DNA of 64,000 bases from Sphingobacterium faecium (GTDB taxonomy: Bacteria > Bacteroidota > Bacteroidia > Sphingobacteriales > Sphingobacteriaceae): NCBI RefSeq assembly GCF_003054045.1, contig NZ_QBKH01000006.1:310001-374000 (forward strand). Direction: 5' to 3'. Shown one piece after another: positions 7,953 to 18,149 of this stretch. Each line of letters opens with the position of its first letter. Positions within the stretch are counted from its first letter, which is position 1. The notes beneath the pieces were generated by a model. It saw nothing but the letters and a program-made list of their open reading frames with translations. It was not told the origin of the DNA and made no database searches. The translations under genes were made by a program, and so were the position numbers.

Positions 7953-8570
7953 ATGTCTACTCAAATCAAGAAGGAAATCCTTTATTTATCTCGATTTAAG
8001 AACGGGGATCCGCGTGCATTTACTTTTTTCTTTGATAATTATTGGGAAGAGCTATATATACTGGCTTATCGGCATTTGCAGGATGAAGCAATTTCGAAAG
8101 ATATTGTTCAGGAAGTATTTATTCAGATTTGGGAAAAACGCCACTTGCTTAAGGAGGATTACGAATCGTTAAAACCTTATTTTTTTAAAGCAATTAAGAA
8201 TAAGATCTTAAATCATTATGCAACAGAGAAAGTACGAGAAAACATCATGGAAAAGATGCTGTACCGGATGGACAAGTTTACAGCCTTGAGCGATAATACA
8301 CATGCGCAGTACCAGGAACTAGAAAATATAGTAGATCGCTCTGTAGCTAGGTTACCCAAAACCATGCAGGCTGTATATCTTTTGAGAAATGAGAATTACT
8401 CCATTCAACAGATTGCTCAAAAACTGAGTATTGCCGAGCAGACGGTAAAAAATCATCTGTATGAAGCAAAGAAAATATTGAAGCAAGATCTGACGCAACG
8501 ATTTGCCGACCACGATGATATCTTTTTAGTTTTAGCAAGTGCTTACTTATTTCATAATTTCTTAACCTAA
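7953..8570 (+). CDS. ECF RNA polymerase sigma factor, SusCD-linked
   Basis: This 205-residue protein has region 2 in residues about 20-90 (YILAYRHLQDEAISKDIVQEVFIQIW-like core) and a region 4 helix-turn-helix near residues 140-185 with NYSIQQIAQKLSIAEQTVKNH. It belongs to the FecI-like ECF group of Bacteroidota members. These are held by a FecR anti-sigma until a TonB receptor signals substrate. The FecR, SusC and SusD genes follow directly, so it most likely drives them. The C-terminus carries a short hydrophobic extension (IFLVLASAYLFHNFL). Confidence 0.93.
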   Translation: MSTQIKKEILYLSRFKNGDPRAFTFFFDNYWEELYILAYRHLQDEAISKDIVQEVFIQIWEKRHLLKEDYESLKPYFFKAIKNKILNHYATEKVRENIMEKMLYRMDKFTALSDNTHAQYQELENIVDRSVARLPKTMQAVYLLRNENYSIQQIAQKLSIAEQTVKNHLYEAKKILKQDLTQRFADHDDIFLVLASAYLFHNFLT

Positions 8571-8635
8571 AGAAAACAGTTTCTTAAAGTATTTTGAACC
8601 TCTTCACCTGTAGTAAGTAAAACAACAGCATACAA

Positions 8636-9610
8636 GTGAATTTAGAAGAGTTTAAGAATATAATACAGCGTTACCTTTCAGATAAACTGTCTGAAGAGGA
8701 AAAAAAGAACGTCGATAGCTGGTATGATGAGGTGTCTTCTGGTACAGCAGATCCCTTTACAGATGAACAGCATAAAGCCAAAGTAAAGGAAGCGATATTC
8801 GCGGCATTTCCTCCAGCCATTCAAGCAACTAAAAAACAGGCGCGCGTGGTCCGACTCCGCTGGATTTCTATTGCAGCTTCAGTTTTGATATTCGGTGTTT
8901 CAGGTTTGTTAATCTATCAGAAGTCGCAACCTTTCCGTCAAGGTAATACGACAGCCGCAATTGCTTTCACACAGATTTCGACGCGCCCCGGTGAACAGCG
9001 GGAATGGCAACTTCCAGATCATTCCACCATAACGCTGAATGGAAATACCCAAGTTCGCTATCATGCACAGGAGTATCTGCAAAGCCGAAAAATTTACCTG
9101 GATCAAGGAGAAGCCTTTTTTAATGTGCAGCGTGATACCCTACATCCGTTTTCTATCGAAACAGGAGCATTGACCATTGCTGTGCTCGGTACTTCTTTTA
9201 ATGTCAATAATTCGGAGCAATCAAAAAATATAACCATTGATGTTAAAACGGGACGTGTGCGTGTCGGAAGCAAGATAAATCCGTCATTACACGTGCTTAC
9301 AGCTGGAAAGAGTTTACAATACAAAAAAAATCTGGGCAGCTATAAACTGTTTGATACCAATGCCGATCATGCCAATATTTGGACGCGTGGTGGTATTTTG
9401 ATGTCTGGCGCTAATTTTCAGGAATTAAAGGAACTTATTTACAATCGCTATGGCTTGATCTTACGGAGCGACAGCTTGGATACAGATCGTTTTAGCTATT
9501 CGCTGCTTTTACCGCAGGTAAAATCGGTCGATCAGCTGCTTCATATGATCTGTCATATTCACCAAATTAATTTTAGGAGGGAAGGAAATGAAATAATACT
9601 ACATCACTAA
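8636..9610 (+). CDS. FecR family anti-sigma factor
   Basis: A GTG start at 8636 gives 324 residues beginning MNLEEFKNIIQRYLSDKLSE, the normal FecR N-terminus; no ATG is as well placed. The cytoplasmic part (about 1-75) binds the sigma factor. One transmembrane helix follows (WISIAASVLIFGVSGLLIYQ, about 75-95). Then comes the periplasmic FecR domain with LPDHSTITLNGNTQVRY and GEAFFNVQRD, and a C-terminal DUF4974-like domain that contacts the receptor STN domain. It follows the sigma gene by 65 bases. Confidence 0.93.
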   Translation: MNLEEFKNIIQRYLSDKLSEEEKKNVDSWYDEVSSGTADPFTDEQHKAKVKEAIFAAFPPAIQATKKQARVVRLRWISIAASVLIFGVSGLLIYQKSQPFRQGNTTAAIAFTQISTRPGEQREWQLPDHSTITLNGNTQVRYHAQEYLQSRKIYLDQGEAFFNVQRDTLHPFSIETGALTIAVLGTSFNVNNSEQSKNITIDVKTGRVRVGSKINPSLHVLTAGKSLQYKKNLGSYKLFDTNADHANIWTRGGILMSGANFQELKELIYNRYGLILRSDSLDTDRFSYSLLLPQVKSVDQLLHMICHIHQINFRREGNEIILHH

Positions 9611-9659
9611 ACTTAAAACAGTTAAAGTTGGGAAACGGGGGGAGTTTCTCAATAGAAAA

Positions 9660-9698
9660 GTGCTCATCTGGAAAACCGCAAAATCGACCAGTGAGCAC
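9660..9698 (+). promoter_or_regulatory. Hairpin between the FecR and SusC genes
   Basis: GTGCTCA at 9660-9666 pairs with TGAGCAC at 9692-9698, extended by CTGG/CCAG. The loop is about 16 bases. It lies 39 bases ahead of the SusC ATG and has no T-tract. It could be an attenuator or an mRNA-stability structure that sets SusC levels relative to sigma/FecR. Confidence 0.45.
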
Positions 9699-9736
9699 CC
9701 TTAATTCATGTTAATGATAAACATTAATGCAAATAT

Positions 9737-12700
9737 ATGTATAAAATCACGAAGCTCAGCACATTGGCTGCTGCATTAGCTTTCAGCTCATTTGTATCCA
9801 TTTCTGAGGTTAACGCAACCTCAGTATTTGCCCATAGTAGGCAAGTAAAATCTGAAGGAATTAATATCCATCTAAAAGAAGGCAATGCTTCGCAGGCGCT
9901 TATGCTTCTTTCGCAGCAAACGGGTCTCGGTATCGGTTATGACAAGCAAGTTTTACAATTGGAGAAAGTTGCGGTCAAAGAGCGCACTTTTCAAAACGCA
10001 AGCTTTGAAGAGGTATTGCGTTATATTTTGAGAAATACCAACATCCAGTCAAAAAAAGTAAACGGTGCCGTGGTTTTGGTGGCAGAACAGGCGCAGCAGA
10101 CCTTTAATTTGCGTATGCATGTCAGCGATGAAGCACGTAATCCTATTGCCGGAGCATCTATTAAAATTAGATCCAACGATCAAAGTGTACTGACCAATGC
10201 TAAGGGCGATGCTCAATTGAGAGTTCCGGCCGGTACTTATAACATCTTGGTTAGCCATATATCTTATGGAACCAAAGAAGTAAATGCTGTTAAGATCGAT
10301 GCCAATACCTCTGGAGTACAGTCTGTCATTTTAGAGGAAAATAAAAATGAACTAGGAGAAGTGGTGGTCACTGCTCTGGGCATCAAGCGTCAGGACCGCT
10401 CACTTGGATACGCTGTAGGTACGGTGAAGGGTGAAGATCTGAATCGGGTGAACAATGATAATTTTATGATTGCTATGGCAGGAAAGGTTCCGGGGGTTGC
10501 GATCAGTGCCACAGGTCCTACAGGTTCTTCGGTGAGTATGGTGATTCGTGGTGCTTCATCTTTAAGTACCGATAATCAGCCTCTGTTTGTCGTTGATGGC
10601 GTGCCGATTATGAATCAGCTCAATAATATCGGCCAAATCGGTGATGATAATAAGGTCGATTATGGCAATGCGATATCCAATATCAATCCAGAGGATATTG
10701 AAAATATATCTGTTTTAAAAGGCCCTAGTGCCGCTGCTCTGTATGGATCGCGAGCTGGTAATGGTGTTGTTTTGATCACCACCAAGAGCGGTAAAAATGC
10801 GGAGAAAATGACGATAAACGTAACAGCCAATACCGTATTCGATATTCCGTATCACTACATCGACTTGCATAATAAATTTGCGAGTGGTACGATGCCTTGG
10901 AAACCAGGAGATCTTCCCGGAGATCTGAAAATTGAAGACGAATCCAGTTACATGGTAGGACCTGCTCTAGATAAGGGGTATAAGGCCATCCAATGGAATA
11001 GCCCACGTGATGCCAATGGCAACCAGATCCCGACGGAATTAAAGTCTTACCCGAATAATATCAAAAATTTTGTACAGACCGGAATAACGAGTACCAACGG
11101 TATTTCATTGGCTAATCGCAGTGAACGACTTGATTACCGTTTTTCTTATTCTAATATGAACAATAGGGGTATTGTACCTCATGCGGACTTGTTTAGAAAT
11201 ACGTTGAATATCAATGCAACGATGCGTTTGCGCGATAATCTTTCATTGGGGATGTCTTTGGATGCGAGTCGAAACAATTCAAATAATCGTCCTGCTACCA
11301 ATCGCGGAACAAATCCTTTGCAAGCGGCATATGAAGTGGCACCACATATTAATATATTGGATCTGAAAGATTATTGGATGCCTGGACAGGAAGGGTTACA
11401 GCAACGCTCGCAGTCTATGGGGAATTTTAATAATCCTTATTTTTTAGCCTATGGTGTTAACAATGGTTTCGTGCGCGATCGTGTATTTGGAAATTTGCGC
11501 TTGGATTGGAACATTCGGAAGGATTGGAATATGATGGTGCGCTATGCGACAGATGTATACTGGGAGAATCGGGAAACCAAGATTCCGTACAGCTATACCA
11601 ATGAACCACGAGGTGCCTATGGTATCGTCAATCTGATGAATATGGAACAGAATATTGATTTTCTGACTACCTATAATAAGAAATTGGGCGACTTTCATGC
11701 AACAGGATCTTTAGGTGGGAACCTCCGTTATTCTAAATCAAATTCGGTACAAAATGCCTCTAAGAATGGTGCTGGTCTAACCACTCCAGGTTTGTACAAC
11801 CTGGCTAATATCAGTCCGCTGAATTTGGATTTTGCAAGTAGTCTTTCAGAGCGTGCTGTCAATAGCGTCTACGGATTAATAAACCTCAGTTATCGGGATA
11901 TGGTATACCTGGATCTGACAGGTCGAAATGATTGGTCAAGTACTTTACCCGCCGCCAATCGTTCTTACTTCTATCCGTCGGCATCCCTGAGTGTATTGGC
12001 CGACCGTGTTTTTACGCTGCCAACGGCTGTGAGTCTCTTCAAGTTGCGGGGGGGTATAGCCCGTGTCGGAAATGATACCGGAAGCTACAATTTGTTTAAT
12101 GTGCTGAGTAATCCAGGAAGCTGGGGGGATGTATTGCGTATCACACGTTCTGGAAAACTTCTCTTACCAGATCTTAAGCCAGAAGAGGCCACTTCCTACG
12201 AGGTTGGTGCTGATATCGGAATCTTGAAAAACAGGTTAAAATTTGAAGGAACCTACTATACGCTAGATAACAAAAATCAGATCATTTCTACGACATTGCC
12301 GAGCTCCAGTGGATTTAGTTCGAGAAATATTAATGCAGGTCTACTGAGTAGCAAGGGAATAGAACTGGCATTGTCTGGACGTCCTGTTGAAAAAGAAAAC
12401 TGGACCTGGGATCTAGGTGTTAATTGGCATCGTAACCGAACGCGGATCAATGCGCTGTCGGAAGGTGTCGAGTTTCATACATTCTGGACGGATGGTCGTG
12501 GTGGAGCACGTACTTACGTAGGGGAAGAGATCGGCGATCTGTATGACTCTAAACTCGTGACTGTCGAAGATCCATCATCGCCTTACAATGGTTACCCTAT
12601 CTTGGATAAAAATGGTTCTTGGCAGGCCGTACGTATTAATAATAGCCGTAATAAGATCGGCAATTTTAATCCTGATTTCAGTATGGGGATCCAGTCTTCT

Positions 12701-13384
12701 CTACGCTATAAAAAGTGGACCATGAACATCGCTGCCGATATGCGTTTTGGAGGTAAGTTTATGTCCCAGACTTACCGATATTTTGAATCGAACCTGACTA
12801 CGCAACGGTTTTTGGATCAATTGATCAATCCAAATGGGCTGACTGGAGAGTCATTGCGTAACTATCTGATTGAAAATGATCTGGTGCGTGTGCAGGGCAA
12901 TCGTTATCCTATTGTTGGTGGGCCTGGTGATGAATATGGCGGATACCCTATTAATGTGGGTGGAAATGTTGGAAATTTCGGCGTATTCAACCCCGGTGTC
13001 ATTGCCGAATACGATGCCAAAGGAAATATCACGGGATATAAAGAAAATCTGGGAGGTGAGGGTACAAAATATATAGCTTACTCTGATAATTACCCTTGGG
13101 ATTTTATGAATGCAGCGACCTTTGACGCCTCTTTTATTAAATTAAGAGAACTGTCCTTCAGTTATGATCTGAAAGGAAAATGGCTTAGCCGTATGGGCAT
13201 CGATGGGGGAAGTGTAGGGGTGTATACCCGCAATCTCCTTTTATGGACGAAGGCTAAGGTTGGCATTGATCCCGAAATGGCTTTTCAATCTGAAGTAGGA
13301 GTCGGTTTTAAGCAAGGGATAGAAAGGTACAACGTGACTCCTTGGGCTATGCCGATCGGATTTAAGGTTAATATCACATTTTAA
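9737..13384 (+). CDS. SusC/RagA TonB-dependent outer-membrane transporter with STN signalling domain
   Basis: The protein has 1215 residues: a signal sequence, an STN (secretin/TonB N-terminal) domain at about 42-113 (INIHLKEGNASQALMLLSQQ), a CarboxypepD_reg-like domain at about 120-205, a plug with the SusC-type VVVTALGI segment, then a long beta-barrel ending in NITF. SusC proteins import ligands captured by SusD, powered by TonB. The STN domain signals to FecR, matching the upstream sigma/FecR pair. Downstream phosphoesterases suggest phosphate-ester substrates; this is inference. Confidence 0.95.
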   Translation: MYKITKLSTLAAALAFSSFVSISEVNATSVFAHSRQVKSEGINIHLKEGNASQALMLLSQQTGLGIGYDKQVLQLEKVAVKERTFQNASFEEVLRYILRNTNIQSKKVNGAVVLVAEQAQQTFNLRMHVSDEARNPIAGASIKIRSNDQSVLTNAKGDAQLRVPAGTYNILVSHISYGTKEVNAVKIDANTSGVQSVILEENKNELGEVVVTALGIKRQDRSLGYAVGTVKGEDLNRVNNDNFMIAMAGKVPGVAISATGPTGSSVSMVIRGASSLSTDNQPLFVVDGVPIMNQLNNIGQIGDDNKVDYGNAISNINPEDIENISVLKGPSAAALYGSRAGNGVVLITTKSGKNAEKMTINVTANTVFDIPYHYIDLHNKFASGTMPWKPGDLPGDLKIEDESSYMVGPALDKGYKAIQWNSPRDANGNQIPTELKSYPNNIKNFVQTGITSTNGISLANRSERLDYRFSYSNMNNRGIVPHADLFRNTLNINATMRLRDNLSLGMSLDASRNNSNNRPATNRGTNPLQAAYEVAPHINILDLKDYWMPGQEGLQQRSQSMGNFNNPYFLAYGVNNGFVRDRVFGNLRLDWNIRKDWNMMVRYATDVYWENRETKIPYSYTNEPRGAYGIVNLMNMEQNIDFLTTYNKKLGDFHATGSLGGNLRYSKSNSVQNASKNGAGLTTPGLYNLANISPLNLDFASSLSERAVNSVYGLINLSYRDMVYLDLTGRNDWSSTLPAANRSYFYPSASLSVLADRVFTLPTAVSLFKLRGGIARVGNDTGSYNLFNVLSNPGSWGDVLRITRSGKLLLPDLKPEEATSYEVGADIGILKNRLKFEGTYYTLDNKNQIISTTLPSSSGFSSRNINAGLLSSKGIELALSGRPVEKENWTWDLGVNWHRNRTRINALSEGVEFHTFWTDGRGGARTYVGEEIGDLYDSKLVTVEDPSSPYNGYPILDKNGSWQAVRINNSRNKIGNFNPDFSMGIQSSLRYKKWTMNIAADMRFGGKFMSQTYRYFESNLTTQRFLDQLINPNGLTGESLRNYLIENDLVRVQGNRYPIVGGPGDEYGGYPINVGGNVGNFGVFNPGVIAEYDAKGNITGYKENLGGEGTKYIAYSDNYPWDFMNAATFDASFIKLRELSFSYDLKGKWLSRMGIDGGSVGVYTRNLLLWTKAKVGIDPEMAFQSEVGVGFKQGIERYNVTPWAMPIGFKVNITF

Positions 13385-13397
13385 TATAAAGCCAACA

Positions 13398-15050
13398 ATG
13401 AACAATTATTTTAAAACTATAAAAATATCGCTGTTTGTATCTGCTATCAGTTTATGCTTGTGGAGCTGTAAAGATCTAACAGAAATCAATATCAATCCCA
13501 ATGGTGTAAGTGAGGAAGAAGCAAACCCAAACTTACTTTTGCCGACTATACTTGCTGGTACTGGAAGTAAATATAACGATCTCAGTTTTACAGATCTGGG
13601 AGGTGTGGTGCAGCATACGCAATTGGATGCCTGGTTTGGCTCACACAATGATTATGAGTGGACCGGGGGAATATTAAGTTGGGATGCTTATTACGGGTTT
13701 CTACGCGATAACGAATTGATGCGCCGCCGATCGGAAGAATTGGGGTTTGATTTTCATCATGGTGTTTCACTGGTTATGCGCGCTTATCTTTTTGGGTTGA
13801 TCACAGATTTGTGGGGCGATGCTCCCTATACGGATGCGCTGAAAGCTGAACAGGGTGGAGTGCAGTATAATTTCCCCAAGTTTGATCGACAGGACGTGAT
13901 CTACAAGGGCATAATTGAAGAGCTGAAACAGGCAAACACCTTGTTTTCAAAACCTAATGGTCGTTATGACGTTTTGGCAAGCGCAGATATCTATTTTGGG
14001 GGTAACGTCGAAAAATGGCGTCGCTTTGCAAATTCATTGGCATTGCGCTACTACATGCGCATCGCTGAAAAAGAAAATACCTATGCCAAGCAAGGAATAG
14101 AAAATATGCTGGCTCACCCGGCAGACTTTCCGATAATCACAAGTGCAGCGGACGAGGTTGTGATGAATTTTGTTGGCAACAATGCATCAGATTCTTGGCC
14201 CTCGAATACCGTTTTTGATGCAAGTGGCAGTAACTTTCGCCGGATGAAGATGTGTGCAACACTTATTGATCGTTTACAAGCGCTTCATGATCCACGAATA
14301 GCGGTTTGGGCAAAAAAGGTGGAAATCCCGATCGAGATCCGCACGACTGAACCGAGTGGGACGGATAAAATCGTGAATGGTGTACGTATTGTTTCACCCG
14401 ATGTGGTCAAAGGTATTGCGGTGGATGTCGATGCGGAATATGTGGGACTACCACCTAGTGTGTCCAAAAACCCATCGGCTTATAATCTCAATCCGAGTCC
14501 TGGACAAACGTCGATGAATCCGCATGTTTCTTATCTCAATGATAGCTATAAGGCTGCAAAAGGTGGAATACTGAAAGCTAGACTACTCGCGGCATCTGAA
14601 GTGAGTTTTATATTAGCTGAAGCGGCTTGGAAGGGATGGACATTGCCAGAGTCTCCTAAGGCCTATTATGAGCAGGGCGTGCGCAATTCGCTCGCTACCT
14701 GGGGCAAAGAAGATGCGTATAACGTATATATTCAACAGCCTGGTGTCGCTTTTAATAATACACAAGCACAGATTATGGAGCAGAAATGGATTTCTAACTG
14801 GTCAACAGCAACACAGGCTTGGTTTGACTACAGAAGAACGGGCTATCCGCAATTGAAAGCTGGTCCTGCTGCGATTCGTTCTCAATTGCCATTACGTATT
14901 CCGTATATGCAAAATGAAATGAGTGTGAATCAAAAAAATGCGACTGAAGCCTTGGCTAGAATTGAAAAAACGGCCTACTCGCAAGCCGATAATGAAAATA
15001 GTGCATGGTCCAAGTCTTGGCTGCTACAGGGAACAAGTAAGCCCTGGTAA
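13398..15050 (+). CDS. SusD/RagB family outer-membrane lipoprotein
   Basis: This 550-residue protein has a lipoprotein signal with the lipobox LWSC and Cys24 as the lipidated residue. SusD-like features include a short acidic N-terminus (KDLTEININPNG), helical TPR-like repeats, and the RAYLFGLITDLWGDAPYTDAL segment typical of SusD_2-type members. It begins 14 bases after SusC and works as the lid that presents ligand to that transporter. The particular ligand cannot be read from sequence. Confidence 0.94.
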   Translation: MNNYFKTIKISLFVSAISLCLWSCKDLTEININPNGVSEEEANPNLLLPTILAGTGSKYNDLSFTDLGGVVQHTQLDAWFGSHNDYEWTGGILSWDAYYGFLRDNELMRRRSEELGFDFHHGVSLVMRAYLFGLITDLWGDAPYTDALKAEQGGVQYNFPKFDRQDVIYKGIIEELKQANTLFSKPNGRYDVLASADIYFGGNVEKWRRFANSLALRYYMRIAEKENTYAKQGIENMLAHPADFPIITSAADEVVMNFVGNNASDSWPSNTVFDASGSNFRRMKMCATLIDRLQALHDPRIAVWAKKVEIPIEIRTTEPSGTDKIVNGVRIVSPDVVKGIAVDVDAEYVGLPPSVSKNPSAYNLNPSPGQTSMNPHVSYLNDSYKAAKGGILKARLLAASEVSFILAEAAWKGWTLPESPKAYYEQGVRNSLATWGKEDAYNVYIQQPGVAFNNTQAQIMEQKWISNWSTATQAWFDYRRTGYPQLKAGPAAIRSQLPLRIPYMQNEMSVNQKNATEALARIEKTAYSQADNENSAWSKSWLLQGTSKPW

Positions 15051-15075
15051 TTTTATATGTAAACCATTAATATTG

Positions 15076-16278
15076 ATGATAATGATTTTAAAGAATTTAA
15101 TTTTATCCTTGAGTCTGTGCTGTGCCCTATATACAGGAACAGCACAAACGAACGATCACAGCCTATATCCTGATCGTATCACACTGACTTGGTCAGATCA
15201 GCCATCAACGACACAATCTGTAAGTTGGCGGATAAATGGTTCTTCTATTAAAGCTGTGGGGCAGGTTGTAGAAGAGCAGAGCAACCCGGATCTGGAGAAA
15301 TCTGCACAGACGGTAATAGGTGTAACGAGCCCTTTGAAAATTGAGGGGCAGACTGCGGATAACTATGGGCAGGTTTCATTTGAAGGCCTAAAGCCTGGTA
15401 CACTATATACCTATCGTGTAGGCGATGGGACGAATTGGAGTGCGTGGAATCAGTTTCGTACGGCCGATGTAAAGGGTGGTTTTTCATTTATTTACCTGGG
15501 CGATGCACAGAATGATCTACGTTCGAAATGGTCTCGTTCTATTCGTAAAGCTTTTCAACAGGAGCCTAATGCACGTTTTATTGTCCATGCTGGCGATCTG
15601 ATAAACCGTTCTAATAACGATAGCGAATGGGGTGAATGGCATGAAGGAGCTGGATTTATCCATCAGATGATACCTGCTGTACCCACACCAGGCAATCATG
15701 AATACCGCAGAGACTCTATGGGGCAGCTGATCTTAGATCCGCACTGGAAAATGCATTTTAATCTTCCTAAAAATGGACCTGCGGATATGCAGGACGCAGT
15801 GTATTACCTAGATTATCAGGATGTGCGCATGATCTCATTAAATTCGCAATTAATCATGTTGGATTCTATTGCTGCTCAAAAACAGGAACAATGGTTAACG
15901 GAGGTTTTGGCATCTTCAAAAGCCAAATGGAATATTGTGGTTATGCACCATCCGGTTTATTCAACAGCAAAGAATAGAGACAATACCATTCTTCGAGAAC
16001 GTTTTAGACCTATTTTTGAAAAATATGGCGTAGACTTGGTTTTGCAGGGACATGATCATACCTATGCACGAGGAACAGCTGGTCAAGTTCGTCCGGTATA
16101 TCTCCTTTCAGTAGCAGGGCCAAAGATGTATGGTTCTGATTCGGAACGTTGGATGGAAGTGTCAGGTGCGCAGACACAGCTCTACCAAGTTATTCGGGTG
16201 ACTGATGAAAAGCTTTATTTTTCAAGTTATAAACTCAATGGGCAGCTGTTTGACTCATTTGAATTATCTAAGAAATAA
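15076..16278 (+). CDS. Purple acid phosphatase-like metallophosphoesterase
   Basis: The open frame extends further upstream, but the ATG at 15076 (or 15082) follows the SusD stop and gives a Sec signal (MILKNLILSLSLCCALYTGT). About 400 residues remain. Residues about 30-130 form a fibronectin-like purple-acid-phosphatase N-terminal domain (DRITLTWSDQPSTTQSVSW). The catalytic domain has the metal motifs GDAQND, HAGDL, TPGNHEY, MHHPVY and GHDHTY, all intact. It should hydrolyse phosphate mono- or diesters in the periplasm or at the surface. It lies in the SusCD operon, just before a glycerophosphodiesterase. Confidence 0.92.
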   Translation: MIMILKNLILSLSLCCALYTGTAQTNDHSLYPDRITLTWSDQPSTTQSVSWRINGSSIKAVGQVVEEQSNPDLEKSAQTVIGVTSPLKIEGQTADNYGQVSFEGLKPGTLYTYRVGDGTNWSAWNQFRTADVKGGFSFIYLGDAQNDLRSKWSRSIRKAFQQEPNARFIVHAGDLINRSNNDSEWGEWHEGAGFIHQMIPAVPTPGNHEYRRDSMGQLILDPHWKMHFNLPKNGPADMQDAVYYLDYQDVRMISLNSQLIMLDSIAAQKQEQWLTEVLASSKAKWNIVVMHHPVYSTAKNRDNTILRERFRPIFEKYGVDLVLQGHDHTYARGTAGQVRPVYLLSVAGPKMYGSDSERWMEVSGAQTQLYQVIRVTDEKLYFSSYKLNGQLFDSFELSKK

Positions 16279-16279
16279 A

Positions 16280-17125
16280 ATGGGACATGCTATTCGTATA
16301 TTTTTGATCGCATCATGTTTGTTGTTCTCAACGGTCTATGCACAGTCTGTGCGATTGTTAGCAGAGTTGGGGAAGAAGGACATCCATATTGCGGCACATC
16401 GAGGGGTGCATACACAGTATCCTGAAAATTCTATTCCAGCGATATTGGAGGCTATATCTTTAGGGGTTTCTATTGTTGAGATTGATATTCGTAGTACCAA
16501 AGATGGCGTGCTGATCTTGATGCATGATGGCATGGTAGACCGCACAACGACTGGTAAGGGGAAAGTCAGTAACCTAAGCTATGCTGAAATACAAGATTTG
16601 TATTTACGGGCTGCACCTGCAGGTGCAGCCTCTAACGATCGTGTTCCAACGTTGGAAGAAGTGCTGCGTTTATGTAAGGGCAAAATTATCTTGGATATTG
16701 ACTTTAAGGAAGAAGACGAAAGGTATGTGGCAAAAACTTTTGAATTGATTGCCGCAGAAAATATGGAAGATGAAGTTCTTTTCTTTTTATATGATCACCG
16801 AGCTATCGAAAAGCTTTATAAGCTGAATCCTGGTATCACTCTTTTTCCACGTGCACGAAGTATGAAAGATCTGCATGAGATACTAAAATCCAATCGTACT
16901 TCCATTGTTCATATTGATGAGTCTTTCGATAATTATAGTGAATTAGTAAAGCTGAAAGATCAGGGTGTCACATTATGGATGAATAGTTTGGGTGATATCG
17001 ATAAGCAAGCGCTTAGGCAGGGTAATAGTGTTTACGAACTGTTTCTAAAAAAGTATCCTTATATTAAGATTATTCAGACGGACTATCCAGCGCTATGGAC
17101 CAAGATGTTAGGGAGTGAAAAATAA
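16280..17125 (+). CDS. Glycerophosphodiester phosphodiesterase, exported
   Basis: The ATG at 16280 directly follows the phosphoesterase stop and gives 281 residues with a signal peptide (MGHAIRIFLIASCLLFSTVYAQ); an upstream in-frame start inside the preceding gene is unlikely. The GDPD domain shows the catalytic AAHRG...YPENSIPAI, EIDIRSTKDGVLILMHDG and DRTTTGKG motifs. The family cleaves glycerophosphodiesters to glycerol-3-phosphate and an alcohol. With the acid phosphatase upstream it could release phosphate from deacylated phospholipids, an inferred pathway. Confidence 0.94.
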   Translation: MGHAIRIFLIASCLLFSTVYAQSVRLLAELGKKDIHIAAHRGVHTQYPENSIPAILEAISLGVSIVEIDIRSTKDGVLILMHDGMVDRTTTGKGKVSNLSYAEIQDLYLRAAPAGAASNDRVPTLEEVLRLCKGKIILDIDFKEEDERYVAKTFELIAAENMEDEVLFFLYDHRAIEKLYKLNPGITLFPRARSMKDLHEILKSNRTSIVHIDESFDNYSELVKLKDQGVTLWMNSLGDIDKQALRQGNSVYELFLKKYPYIKIIQTDYPALWTKMLGSEK

Positions 17126-17142
17126 ATAAATGGAGCAATTAT

Positions 17143-17189
17143 AAACACAAAGTGTCTTCTGTCATCTGATAGAAGACACTTTGTGTTTT
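17143..17189. terminator. Bidirectional intrinsic terminator
   Basis: Perfect 18-bp arms (AAACACAAAGTGTCTTCT and its complement at 17171-17188) enclose a 10-base loop. A-rich and T-rich ends flank the stem on both sides. It separates the convergent glycerophosphodiesterase and SDR genes and can end both transcripts. Confidence 0.9.
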
Positions 17190-17237
17190 ATAAGCCTCTT
17201 TGAGGCTCTATGCTTTACTGGTGAAAAAATGATGTTA

Positions 17238-18077
17238 TTACAGTGCCGTCGATAGGGTATAACTTTTCCATTGCTCGACATCATTGGTGAGGATATCTAT
17301 CTTTTTATAAACAATATCATAAGCGTCGCTGCCCAAAAATAAATGTACGGGTGGATTTTCTGATTGGGATATGGCGATTAATGCATCGGCTGCTTTATCA
17401 GGATCATTGGGTTGATGGCCATCAATATCGTTCAAGTGTGCTTGTTCAGATTGACGGGCGGCTTCGTATGCTGCTATCGTATGCTGTGGAGTCTGAACAG
17501 ATCCTTTAGCTAGAAAATCGGTGCGAAAATATCCCGGATATACGACCGTTGCCTTTATTCCAAATCCTTTTACTTCTTCAGCTAGACTTTCTGTTAAACC
17601 CGCAACAGCAAATTTAGTGGCACAATAAATTCCCCAACCTGCAAATCCCCCCGAAAAACCACCTATCGAAGCAATATTAAAAATATGTCCCGATTTATGT
17701 TGGCGTAAATAAGGCATCGCGTTTCTAATGATATTTAAGGAGCCGAAGACATTGATGTCAAAACTGCTTCTCGCTTCTTCGTCCGTTAATTCTTCTAAAG
17801 TGCCTATTTGTCCAAAACCTGCATTGTTAACGATAACATCTAGCTTTCCAAAATGCGCTATACTCGTTGCAATTGCATTTTTTACGTCCTCGTTGTCGGA
17901 TAAATTTACTTCTATTGGTAAAAATAAATCCGATACATCACCAAGCTCTTGGATCAAAGTGTGTTTATTCCGAGAGGTGGCAATTACCCTAAATCCTTCT
18001 TTTAATAATTTTTTCACTAGTGATAAGCCCAAACCTTTTGAAGCTCCTGTGACTAACCATACTTTTTTTGTATTCAT
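17238..18077 (-). CDS. SDR family NAD(P)-dependent oxidoreductase
   Basis: This 279-residue classical short-chain dehydrogenase has TGASKGLG at 10-17 (cofactor loop), NNAG at 84-87, and a catalytic triad of S137, Y151 and K155 in YCATK. The residues after the first strand (ATSRNKHTL) favour NADP(H). The AraC-type gene 72 bases upstream on the same strand is a likely regulator. The substrate is unknown; relatives are often induced by aldehydes or ketones. Confidence 0.94.
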   Translation of the reverse strand: MNTKKVWLVTGASKGLGLSLVKKLLKEGFRVIATSRNKHTLIQELGDVSDLFLPIEVNLSDNEDVKNAIATSIAHFGKLDVIVNNAGFGQIGTLEELTDEEARSSFDINVFGSLNIIRNAMPYLRQHKSGHIFNIASIGGFSGGFAGWGIYCATKFAVAGLTESLAEEVKGFGIKATVVYPGYFRTDFLAKGSVQTPQHTIAAYEAARQSEQAHLNDIDGHQPNDPDKAADALIAISQSENPPVHLFLGSDAYDIVYKKIDILTNDVEQWKSYTLSTAL

Positions 18078-18149
18078 CGTTTTGATTTTTATGATAATAC
18101 AAATGTAAAATGATGCTCAAGAGTAGGATAACGAAAAGCTAACAATAAC

